Shown piece after piece: positions 1-6,600 of a stretch of DNA of 9,426 nt (position 1 is the stretch's first letter; each line of letters opens with the position of its first letter). Source of the stretch: Acidobacteriota bacterium (GTDB taxonomy: Bacteria > Acidobacteriota > Terriglobia > Acidiferrales > UBA7541); the NCBI GenBank assembly GCA_003224135.1, contig QHYO01000651.1, positions 1 through 9,426 on the forward strand, written 5' to 3'. The position numbers were made by a program, and so were the translations under genes. Under the pieces are notes generated by a model. That model did no database searches and had not been told where the DNA came from. It saw nothing but the letters and a program-made list of their open reading frames with translations.

Positions 1-2
1 CA

Positions 3-1034
3 GCAGGTCCGACCACACAAAGCACGGATGCCAGCGGAAATGTCATCCTGCACGCCACGGCAACGACTACGCCACAGCTGAGCGAATGGATTTATGCATT
101 TTTCCCAGGAGACGCGAATTACGCGTATTCGTCTGCGAACGGTATCTATGTCAACGTGAATATCCCGGACTTTACGCTGGGACCGGCAGACGGGGTAAGT
201 GTCGTGCCTGTCGCGGGACAAGCGGGCTCCGCTCAAATCACAGTAACGCCCGCAAGCCTGACGCCGAGCACAGTGGCACTGGCGGAGTGGGACGGGTACG
301 GGCCGAACGTCGTCTTCGGCTACACGCTGGCTGTAAGTCCGGCACAGGTCAGCTTAAATGGATCAGCAGCCACCGCTACGATCACTCTCACGCCAGCCGT
401 TACGATTCCAGCAAACATCGTTCACATCCAGGCCCGTAAGGTTGCTTTCTTAGGATTCGGACGTGGTGATTGGTGGATGATGAGCAGTGCTCTGTCCTTA
501 GGAGCCTTGTTGGCGTTGTTCTTGCGACAGACGCGTCAGCATTTCAGATGGGCTTTTGGATTGGGCGCAATATGTCTGCTCTGCCTTGCCCTTGGCTGCG
601 GCGGAGGCGGTGGAGGAGCGGGCGGCGGGGGTGGTGGAGGAGCGGGCGGCGGGGGTGGTGGAGGAGCGACATCGCCTGGACCGACAACGATTACTCTTAC
701 CACGTCGAACGCCAAGGTCGTCCAAGGAACCCCATTCACAATTACCGCGACTATTACTGCGAGCAATGCGCTGTCTGGAACGGTCACGTTTTACGATTTC
801 GGTACTTCGGTCAGTGGGGTACCAGTCGTCAACGGTCAAGCGCAGACGGGCGCCGGGTACATCAACAACATTGGTATTCACCAAATAACGGCCACATACA
901 GCGGGGACACTCACAATCTGATATCGACATCTTCGGTGTTGACGCAGGTCCTTACCGGAACGATCGCAATTCCCATCCAGGGAAGCACAGGCGGAAACGC
1001 TCACTACATTCAAGCTACCGTCGGGGTGCAATAG
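3..1034 (+). CDS. Ig-like repeat surface protein with internal membrane hairpin and Gly-rich tract (5' truncated)
   Basis: The reading frame is open from the window edge, so the N-terminus lies outside; a GTG at 156 is in frame but falls inside a domain and is not a credible start. Visible order over 343 residues: the end of an Ig-like repeat (GDANYAYSS, about residues 38-46); an Ig/BACON-like beta domain starting at DFTLGPADG; a hydrophobic helix at about 157-174; a basic loop (RQTRQHFR); a second helix at about 183-198 ending in A-L-G-C (Cys199, a weak lipobox); a Gly/Ala tract made by a 24-nt DNA repeat; then an Ig-like domain with the hallmark TYSGD. Such proteins are extracytoplasmic and usually adhesive or attached to secreted enzymes. 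The missing N-terminus might be another peptidase, since the next gene has the same C-terminal design. Family type is fairly sure, specific function unknown. Confidence 0.75.
   Translation, partial: AGPTTQSTDASGNVILHATATTTPQLSEWIYAFFPGDANYAYSSANGIYVNVNIPDFTLGPADGVSVVPVAGQAGSAQITVTPASLTPSTVALAEWDGYGPNVVFGYTLAVSPAQVSLNGSAATATITLTPAVTIPANIVHIQARKVAFLGFGRGDWWMMSSALSLGALLALFLRQTRQHFRWAFGLGAICLLCLALGCGGGGGGAGGGGGGGAGGGGGGGATSPGPTTITLTTSNAKVVQGTPFTITATITASNALSGTVTFYDFGTSVSGVPVVNGQAQTGAGYINNIGIHQITATYSGDTHNLISTSSVLTQVLTGTIAIPIQGSTGGNAHYIQATVGVQ
611..668 (+). repeat. 24-bp in-frame tandem repeat encoding the Gly-rich linker
   Basis: The 10-mer tggaggagcg recurs at 611, 635 and 659, giving an exact 24-bp period over about 2.4 copies. 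Each unit encodes eight residues (one Ala, seven Gly). The period is a multiple of three, so copy-number change alters linker length without shifting frame. It lies directly after the membrane helix and cysteine of the encoded protein, where a flexible spacer would sit. Confidence 0.85.
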
Positions 1035-1269
1035 GGGCGGCGACGAGTGCGAGTTGCGTAGACCAGAAATCGTCAAGCCCAGTACAAAGAGAGACAACCT
1101 AGAGACTTGCCCACCGAAGTTTGTATTACGATGATTGGCAGTTGCAGCCGCTCTTTTTTTTGTCACCAGAGCAACCTCTGGCACCGAACGGTGTTCGAAT
1201 GAAGGCAGCGGCTGATTCTGGCGAACGCCTGCGCAAAAGCTACAGATCCCAAGTCGGGTGGGTCCAACG
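1035..1269 (+). other. Intergenic region and probable leader of the S53 peptidase gene
   Basis: This 235-bp gap holds a T8 run at 1154-1161 without a convincing stem before it. It also holds three small perfect hairpins: ccagag/ctctgg (1166-1181, loop caac), caccg/cggtg (1182-1193) and ggcg/cgcc (1220-1229, loop aa). The 3' end (gcgcaaaagctacag at 1231-1245) faintly recalls the conserved strand of c-di-GMP-I riboswitches, but the rest of that fold is missing. No clear promoter boxes were found. The weak purine stretch gggtggg (1256-1262) could serve as a ribosome binding site for the ATG at 1270. Confidence 0.4.
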
Positions 1270-4200
1270 ATGAGAATTTTCCAGCGTAAAGATTTGTATG
1301 CGGCGTGTGTGACCTTGTTAGGCGCGAGCTTGTATCTTGGTGGAATCGCCAGGGCACAGAATCTAGCCCCACAGGCGCGAATTGTCGAGGCGGTTCAGAA
1401 CGAGAAATTGGTGACGCTGCATGGCAACGTACATCCCATGGCGCGGCCCGCGAACGACCGCGGTTCCCTGCCCGACCAGCAACCAGTGACCAGAATGCAC
1501 GTGTTGCTGCAGCGGAGCGCGGAGCAGGAAGACGCGCTGCAGCTGCTGCTCGCCGATCAACAGGATCCCAATTCGTCGAAATTTCACGCCTGGCTGACAC
1601 CGCAGGAATTTGGACAACAGTTTGGTCCGGCCGAATCCGATTTGCAGGCGGTGAAGGCCTGGCTCAATTCGCAAGGATTCACGTCGCTGAGAGTGAACAA
1701 CGGAAGAACGTTGATCGAATTCAGTGGCACTTCGTCGCAGATTCGGAATGCCTTCCACACCGAGATGCATCGCCTGTCGATAAACAACGAAGAGCATTTT
1801 GCGAATATGCAGGAGCCAAAAATCCCCGCGGCGTTGGCTCCGGTGGTTGGTGGGATTGCGGGGCTACATAATTTTCGGCCGAAACCGTTGCTTCACCGCT
1901 TGGGCAAATTCCGGCGCGACGCGTCGACGGGACAAATCACGCCTTTGTTTACATTTACTGATGTGAACGGAACTTTTTATGGAGTAGGCCCTGCCGATTT
2001 CGCCAAGATTTACAACGTCCCCTCAACCTTCGACGGTACAGGCCAGAGCATTGCCATCGTGGGACAGTCCAACATCAATCTTCAGGATGTTCGCGATTTC
2101 CGCACTATTTTTGGATTACCCACGAATGATCCGCAAATCATCCTCAATGGCGCCGATCCCGGTTTAGTTTCAGGCGATGAAGGGGAGTCGGACTTGGACG
2201 TTGAATGGGCGGGTGCAATTGCGCCGAAAGCAAAAATTATTCTGGTCACGTCTCAATTTACCGAGACAGATGGCGGGGGTGGTGTAGACGCGTCTGCCGA
2301 ATACATCGTCGACAACAACGTGGCGCCGGTGCTTAGCGAAAGCTATGGGGCATGCGAATCCAGTCTCGGAACAGCAGGGAATGCATTTTACAATGCGCTT
2401 TGGCAGCAAGCGGCGGCCGAAGGCATCACGGTGGTGGTTTCCACCGGTGACAATGGCTCGGCGGGCTGCGACGACCCTAATTCCCAGTCTTCGGCGACAC
2501 AAGGAATTGCCGTGAGCGGCATCGCCTCGACACCGTACAACGTAGCGATGGGCGGCACGGATTTCGATCAGGCCAATCTCCAAACGACATTCTGGAACCC
2601 TACAAACGGGAGCTCACAGGTATCCGCAAAAGGATACATCCCGGAAACAACGTGGAACGATTCGTGTGCGAATGCCGCCACAGCAGCGAACCTGACCGTA
2701 TGCGCCAACGCCACCGCGACAAGCACAACCGCTCCGCTGAACATTGTCGCCGGCAGCGGCGGACCCAGCAGCATTTACACGAAAACGCAGGCGCCGTGGC
2801 AAACAGGATTCGGTGATACGACTGCCCGTGATTTACCGGACGTGTCGTTCTTTTCAAGTGACGGGCAGAACGGAAGTTTCTACATCGTGTGCGAGTCGGA
2901 TCAAGACATTACCGGGGATACTGGCTGCAATCTGACAACTTTCTCCACGGCTTCGCCGTTCCACGACTTCCAGGCGGTGGGTGGAACTTCGGCAGCCGCT
3001 CCCACCTTTGCGGGAATCATTGCTCTCGTCAATCAGAAGACCGGACAGCGGCAAGGAAACGCAAACATTACGCTGTACTCGATGGCAAAGAGCGAGACAT
3101 TTTCAAGTTGCAATTCGACTGGCGGGACCAGCGGCAGCTCGAGCAATACGACTTGCGTCTTTAATGACATCACAAAGGGTAATATTTCCGTTCCGTGTAA
3201 CGGCGGCTCGACGAATTGCAGCAAAACATCGAGTGGTGGATTTGGAGTGCTCGTGTCTAACGGGAACCCTGCATTCGCAGCGGGAACGGGTTACGACCTC
3301 GCTGCGGGACTCGGTTCGGTCAACGTAGCGAACCTGATCAGCAAGTGGGCAACCCCTAGTTTGATCAGCACCAGCATTTCGCTCTCGCCATCTTCTATTA
3401 GCGGCACGGTCGGTTCGACAGTGGCCCTTAGTGGAGCCGTTACCAAGAGTTCCGGAAGCACGACTCCCTCCGGGGCAGTAGTCTTTGAAAATGCCACTAC
3501 CGGCGCTCCCGCGGACTCGACAACGCTCAGCTCCAGCGGAACCTACAATTTCAGCACGGTATTTCTTCCCGCGGGAACATATCCGCTCAAAGCTCGCTAC
3601 GGCGGAGACACGACGTTCGCTCCGAGCGAATCGACTCCGATCGCAGTCACACTTGCAAAGCAAAACAGCACGGTAGCCGTGAGTTTCGTGACCTTTACGA
3701 GCGCTGGCGCCATTTCGTCCATCAGCACGTCCGCGCAGACCGTCCAGTACGGGTCGGCTTACATTTTGCGCGTAGACGTCGAGAACGCGGGCGGAACACC
3801 ATGCCAGAACAGCAGTGGTGCAGTGGTCTTTATCTGCCCAACTGGAACGGTGAACCTGTTCGATGGCACGAATGCCTTGAACGACTTCCCGAACGCGCAG
3901 AATCCAAATGCTTCCAGCACATCGCGGTTGAACGATCGGGGATTCACGGAAGATCAGCCGATCCAGTTAAACGTAGGAACACACGCGATTAAGGCGACCT
4001 ACACAGCAGACGCCACGAGCAGTTACAACTCGCAGACGAGCAGTAACTCGCTGTCCGTCACGATTACGCAGGCGACGACTTCGACTGCAGTGACGCCGAG
4101 CGTGACCAGCATTACATCCGGTGGGAGCGTGACGTTGACGGCCACAGTGAGCTCAAACAGCAACTCTGCGCAAGGAGCGACGGGCACGGTGCAGTTTTTG

Positions 4201-4620
4201 AACGGAAGCAGCAATCTTGGTGCGGCGGCAACGTGCACGCCGGCGGGTGCAACTACGAACAGTTCGGGAACGTTTGTGGGCGCTTCGTGCACGGCGACGT
4301 TGACCGCAGCGCTTTCGTCCCTTCCGCCGGGATTCATTGACTTGCGTCCGCGCAGCACGCCATTTGTTTTGCTGGCATGGCTGGCGGCGGTGCTTGCGAT
4401 GTTCAGCTTCTTGATGGCTGTGAAGCTAGCCGCTCGGCGGAAACAATACGCATATGCGGGTCTGGCATTCTTCCTGATGGCGGCAGCGGCGTTGGCTGGT
4501 TGCAGTGGGGCCAGCTCAAGCTCAAGTGGCGGGGGATCAAGCCGCACCATTTCTGCAAAATACAGTGGCGACACCAACTACGCAGGATCAACAGGCTCGA
4601 CTACCATCACTGTCCATTAG
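1270..4620 (+). CDS. Secreted S53 peptidase (pro-kumamolisin / sedolisin family) with Ig-like repeats and C-terminal membrane hairpin
   Basis: Serine-carboxyl endopeptidase, expected to act outside the cytoplasm at acidic pH after removal of its own prodomain. The ATG at 1270 is preferred to the GTG at 1258 because it begins a clean signal peptide (basic MRIFQRK, hydrophobic core, A-R-A/Q cleavage near 29). Over 1116 residues: activation prodomain about 50-205 (FHAWLTPQEF, IAGLHNF); catalytic domain about 236-695 with E306 and D310 (E-S-D-L-D), oxyanion aspartate D394 (VSTGD) and nucleophile S574 (GGTSAAAP); calcium-site motifs FNDITKGN and GYDLAAGLGS. All catalytic residues are present. Three Ig-like (Big_3-type) domains follow, at about 700-796, 797-934 and 935-1116. 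The third is interrupted by two helices (about 1031-1051 and 1060-1077) with a basic loop (AARRKQ) and a perfect lipobox L-A-G-C (Cys1078), then resumes (ISAKYSGDTNYAGS) to the end. The likely role is degradation of external protein, possibly while membrane-attached. Confidence 0.93.
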   Translation: MRIFQRKDLYAACVTLLGASLYLGGIARAQNLAPQARIVEAVQNEKLVTLHGNVHPMARPANDRGSLPDQQPVTRMHVLLQRSAEQEDALQLLLADQQDPNSSKFHAWLTPQEFGQQFGPAESDLQAVKAWLNSQGFTSLRVNNGRTLIEFSGTSSQIRNAFHTEMHRLSINNEEHFANMQEPKIPAALAPVVGGIAGLHNFRPKPLLHRLGKFRRDASTGQITPLFTFTDVNGTFYGVGPADFAKIYNVPSTFDGTGQSIAIVGQSNINLQDVRDFRTIFGLPTNDPQIILNGADPGLVSGDEGESDLDVEWAGAIAPKAKIILVTSQFTETDGGGGVDASAEYIVDNNVAPVLSESYGACESSLGTAGNAFYNALWQQAAAEGITVVVSTGDNGSAGCDDPNSQSSATQGIAVSGIASTPYNVAMGGTDFDQANLQTTFWNPTNGSSQVSAKGYIPETTWNDSCANAATAANLTVCANATATSTTAPLNIVAGSGGPSSIYTKTQAPWQTGFGDTTARDLPDVSFFSSDGQNGSFYIVCESDQDITGDTGCNLTTFSTASPFHDFQAVGGTSAAAPTFAGIIALVNQKTGQRQGNANITLYSMAKSETFSSCNSTGGTSGSSSNTTCVFNDITKGNISVPCNGGSTNCSKTSSGGFGVLVSNGNPAFAAGTGYDLAAGLGSVNVANLISKWATPSLISTSISLSPSSISGTVGSTVALSGAVTKSSGSTTPSGAVVFENATTGAPADSTTLSSSGTYNFSTVFLPAGTYPLKARYGGDTTFAPSESTPIAVTLAKQNSTVAVSFVTFTSAGAISSISTSAQTVQYGSAYILRVDVENAGGTPCQNSSGAVVFICPTGTVNLFDGTNALNDFPNAQNPNASSTSRLNDRGFTEDQPIQLNVGTHAIKATYTADATSSYNSQTSSNSLSVTITQATTSTAVTPSVTSITSGGSVTLTATVSSNSNSAQGATGTVQFLNGSSNLGAAATCTPAGATTNSSGTFVGASCTATLTAALSSLPPGFIDLRPRSTPFVLLAWLAAVLAMFSFLMAVKLAARRKQYAYAGLAFFLMAAAALAGCSGASSSSSGGGSSRTISAKYSGDTNYAGSTGSTTITVH

Positions 4621-4713
4621 CCTGTCGCAGAACTTCGATCAACAAAGCAAGAGGGCACCGCCGTGCTGCGCTCTTAGGAGGGCGAGAAGAATCGAGCCAG
4701 GGCGATCAAGGGC

Positions 4714-5094
4714 TCAGTTGATGACGGGCGGAAAGAAGACGTTCCAGAAGTTGGGAGCCGGCGCGGAGAATTCGATCGGCACCAATGAACCCTCTGAACT
4801 GTATTGCGGCGGACGAGGCACGTGCGCTTCGACTTTTTTCTGCGTGGTGATGTTTTCGATGGTGAGCTTGGTCCCCTGTGGAAGCGCTTCGGACAGCACG
4901 ATGAGTCCGCCGGTGGCACTCACGGTGTGAGTGGCACCTTCGATAGCTTGAGTTTTACCGGCGAGCCTGATGCGAACGGACACGCGAAGCAAAACGCGTT
5001 GCGCGCGGCGGCGTTCTTCAGAGGTTAGCGGGCGCGTGAGTCCAGGCTTTGGCGAACCTGGCGCGTATTGTCTGGTAGGGATTGGCGGTTTCAC
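4714..5094 (-). CDS. PilZ-domain protein, second gene of the pair
   Basis: Small (126 residues) soluble PilZ protein; the family binds cyclic di-GMP and passes the signal to motility, exopolysaccharide or secretion machinery. The binding motif RxxxR is present (R29-R33, in ERRRAQR). The second motif, normally D/N-x-S-x-x-G, reads T57-V-S-A-T-G62, so only its first position is changed and ligand binding remains plausible. The C-terminus (VPIEFSAPAPNFWNVFFPP) is typical of acidobacterial stand-alone PilZ proteins. The GTG start overlaps the stop of the upstream PilZ gene as GTGA, indicating translational coupling; a ggggatt stretch about 7 nt upstream may help. The first roughly 25 residues are Pro-rich and look unstructured. 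The gene converges on the S53 peptidase gene, with 93 bp between the stops and no convincing terminator there. Confidence 0.85.
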   Translation of the reverse strand: MKPPIPTRQYAPGSPKPGLTRPLTSEERRRAQRVLLRVSVRIRLAGKTQAIEGATHTVSATGGLIVLSEALPQGTKLTIENITTQKKVEAHVPRPPQYSSEGSLVPIEFSAPAPNFWNVFFPPVIN

Positions 5095-5447
5095 AGTTCT
5101 AATCCCCAGAAATCCATATCCGGAGCGACAAGTTCAATTCCGTATTCCCAGCCCTCGGGACGAGGATTCCCTTTCCACACGATTACCGAGGCATTGCTCG
5201 TACCCGTCGCCAGGTTGGTTAGCGACAGACGTTGGTTAAGCTCAAGAGAATGCTTCAGTATGACCATGCAACCGTACGGATTCACCACACGGGTGAAGGC
5301 TTCGGCGCTGGCGCTTTTCCCTTCTGCTTCCCACTCTGCGCGAACGCGGACGCGCGAATTCATGCGGTTGCCGCGGCGCTTCTCGCTGTAACGGTTGCCA
5401 ACGTCCTTCAGAAATGTACGTTTTTGCTCGGTCGTCTTAACCTGCAT
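5091..5447 (-). CDS. Degenerate PilZ-domain protein, first gene of the pair
   Basis: A 118-residue PilZ-like protein. An RxxxR motif is visible (R24-R28, in EKRRGNRMNSRVRV), and the C-terminal strand and tail (YGIELVAPDMDFWGLEL) match the family. The second binding motif is lost: the D/N-x-S-x-x-G positions read V54, N56, G59 (VVNPYG). It may therefore not bind cyclic di-GMP in the usual way and could act as a partner or a ligand-independent domain. The ATG at 5447 has a good ribosome binding site (gaagga, 6-nt spacing). It leads the two-gene unit with the downstream PilZ gene and has a long structured leader with a candidate promoter. Alternative: a PilZ-fold protein repurposed for protein-protein contact. 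Confidence 0.8.
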   Translation of the reverse strand: MQVKTTEQKRTFLKDVGNRYSEKRRGNRMNSRVRVRAEWEAEGKSASAEAFTRVVNPYGCMVILKHSLELNQRLSLTNLATGTSNASVIVWKGNPRPEGWEYGIELVAPDMDFWGLEL

Positions 5448-5453
5448 TCGTGT

Positions 5454-5459
5454 TCCTTC
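5454..5459 (-). promoter_or_regulatory. Ribosome binding site of the first PilZ gene
   Basis: On the minus strand gaagga lies 6 nt before the ATG at 5447, a near-ideal Shine-Dalgarno that fixes the start. Only 4 nt separate it from the nearest leader hairpin (5464-5490), so folding of that hairpin could influence ribosome access. Confidence 0.75.
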
Positions 5460-5463
5460 TCAG

Positions 5464-5551
5464 CTCAAGGTTTGCAAGCACAAACTTGAGACCTTGGTTC
5501 AGAGTTGTAAGTACAACTCTTTCAGCGCAGGGCTTAGAAGTACAAGCCCTG
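5464..5551 (-). promoter_or_regulatory. Candidate structured 5' leader: three hairpins with a shared loop motif upstream of the PilZ pair
   Basis: Three consecutive inverted repeats lie here. (1) 5464-5474 with 5481-5490, 10 pairs and one bulged base. (2) agagttgt 5501-5508 with acaactct 5513-5520, 8 perfect pairs, 4-nt loop. (3) cagggctt 5528-5535 with aagccctg 5544-5551, 8 perfect pairs, 8-nt loop. Read on the minus strand, each top contains the same string, TTGTACTT in hairpins 2 and 3 and TTGTGCTT in hairpin 1, while the stems below are unrelated in sequence yet remain paired. The array sits between a candidate promoter and the PilZ ribosome binding site. Possible roles are an RNA regulator, a protein-binding leader or a DNA operator array. 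No known class was recognised. Confidence 0.5.
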
Positions 5552-5575
5552 AAACCCTGAGACCATTACACTGGC

Positions 5576-5604
5576 ATGCTAGAGTTGAGCGGAAACACGG
5601 TCAA
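5576..5604 (-). promoter_or_regulatory. Candidate sigma70 promoter for the PilZ pair
   Basis: On the minus strand TTGACC (5604-5599, five of six consensus -35 bases) is followed after exactly 17 bp by TAGCAT (5581-5576, four of six consensus -10 bases). Transcription would begin near 5569, putting all three leader hairpins in the transcript. This is a prediction from box matching only. Confidence 0.4.
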
Positions 5605-5669
5605 TGGTACGGAAGTAGACGCGGCAGCAATCGGGTAGCTGTACGAAAGGTCAGGTCAGACGCACACGG

Positions 5670-6600
5670 ATGAAGAATTTGATCGTTAATGCAGATGATC
5701 TGGGTTGGACGCCGGGAGTGAACCGCGGAATTTCGGAAGCGCACCGCAACGGCATCGTAACCAGCACTTCCCTGCTGGCGAACGGATGCGCATTCGATGA
5801 CGGTGTGCGATTATCGCGCGAATTACCGAGGCTCGGAGTGGGCGTGCACCTTAATTTGAGCGATGGAAAACCCGTCGCGCCCCCGGCAAAAGTAAAAACC
5901 CTGGTGAGCGAAAAAACCCGTCGCGCCCCCGGCAAAAGTAAAAACCCTGGTGAGCGAAGCCGACGAATTTAGCGGCGGCCCGGAGACGCTTCTGTTTCGC
6001 CTGACGGCCAAAAGTCTCGATACCAAGGACGTGGAGATCGAATGGGGCGCGCAAATCGAAAAAGTTTGCGCTGCCGGCATCCGCCCGACGCATCTCGACG
6101 GTCACAAACACGTTCAGATGTTACCGGGCCTGTTTGGAATTGCGTTGCGCCTTGCGAAAAGGCATGGCATCGAAGCGGTACGAATTTCGCATGAAACGTC
6201 GAGTCTTCGAGCCGCGCTGGCCGGCGGCAATGAATCGAAGAGTGTGATGCTCAAGCAGGGTGTGCAGGCACGCGGATTGAAGCTGCTGGCCAGGGATGCG
6301 CGGGAAATGGCGGAGCGGTCTGGCATCGCGACCGCCGACTATTTTTGCGGGATCGCACAAACAGGAGTTCTTAGCAGGAAAGGCGTGCTGCAGTTGCTGG
6401 CAAGCCTGCCTGAGGGAACGACGGAACTGATGTGCCATCCCGGTTATTCCGATGCTGAATTGCAAAACACCGCAACGCGGCTCCAGAAATCGCGGCAAAC
6501 GGAACTGGATATACTGACGGACAAAGAGATCCGAAAAAGTATCGCGGCGCTGGGGATTCGCCTGATAAACTATCAGGAGATTAGCGCATTAGGAATATGA
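5670..6600 (+). pseudogene. YdjC/ChbG/HpnK-family carbohydrate deacetylase, frameshifted by a 46-bp tandem duplication
   Basis: Metal-dependent deacetylase family acting on N-acetylated sugars, including chitooligosaccharides (ChbG), hopanoid-linked sugar (HpnK) and undecaprenyl-phosphate-GalNAc (NaxD). The first frame (ATG 5670) carries NADDLGW (D9, D10) and GVHLNL (H60), then shifts after Ser-Glu and stops at 5972, giving a 100-residue product. The +1-shifted frame continues with THLDGHKH (H126, H130, H132 in restored numbering) and MCHPGY (H241) to the stop at 6600. Deleting either 46-bp copy joins the two as ...[13 protein letters not shown]..., 294 residues, the usual family length with every metal and catalytic motif intact. 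The break is therefore very recent, reversible, or an assembly error. A GTG at 5950 could start the second half, but that product lacks the Asp pair. It overlaps the downstream glycosyltransferase by ATGA. No strong Shine-Dalgarno precedes 5670. Confidence 0.88.
5867..5958 (+). repeat. Perfect 46-bp tandem duplication
   Basis: Bases 5867-5912 are identical to 5913-5958, with mismatches at the next base on each side, so the duplication is exactly 46 bp, two copies, with no gap. As 46 is 3x15+1, the second copy moves the deacetylase gene out of frame. The lack of any difference between copies points to a very young event or a read/assembly artefact. Confidence 0.97.

Noticed and set aside
1144..1214. 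Inverted repeat gcagccgct (1144-1152) and agcggctg (1207-1214), or a terminator ending in the T8 run
   Set aside because: The arms are more than 50 nt apart with other hairpins between them, and no GC stem directly precedes the T run, so neither a long hairpin nor a terminator is supported.
1199..1269. Possible c-di-GMP-I (GEMM) riboswitch before the S53 peptidase gene
   Set aside because: The string gcgcaaaagctacag recalls the conserved GCAAAGC strand, but it carries an extra A, the GGCAAACC partner is absent and there is no room for the second stem. A covariance-model scan (RF01051) would decide.
1258..1269. GTG 1258 as the start of the S53 peptidase
   Set aside because: It would add only four residues before a complete signal peptide that begins at ATG 1270; the gggtggg stretch better serves 1270.
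2170..4577. Long minus-strand open frames inside the S53 gene (2170-2583, 3103-3663, 4023-4577)
   Set aside because: They oppose a fully conserved coding frame, have no ribosome binding sites or recognisable domains, and their composition is that of shadow frames.
5464..5551. Hairpin array read as a small CRISPR
   Set aside because: Only an 8-nt core is shared, the units are about 30 nt without constant repeats or unique spacers, and no cas gene is present.
5950..6600. Second half of the deacetylase as an independent gene from GTG 5950
   Set aside because: It lacks the N-terminal Asp pair and H60, starts inside the duplicated block and has no ribosome binding site; it is the displaced remainder of the same gene.
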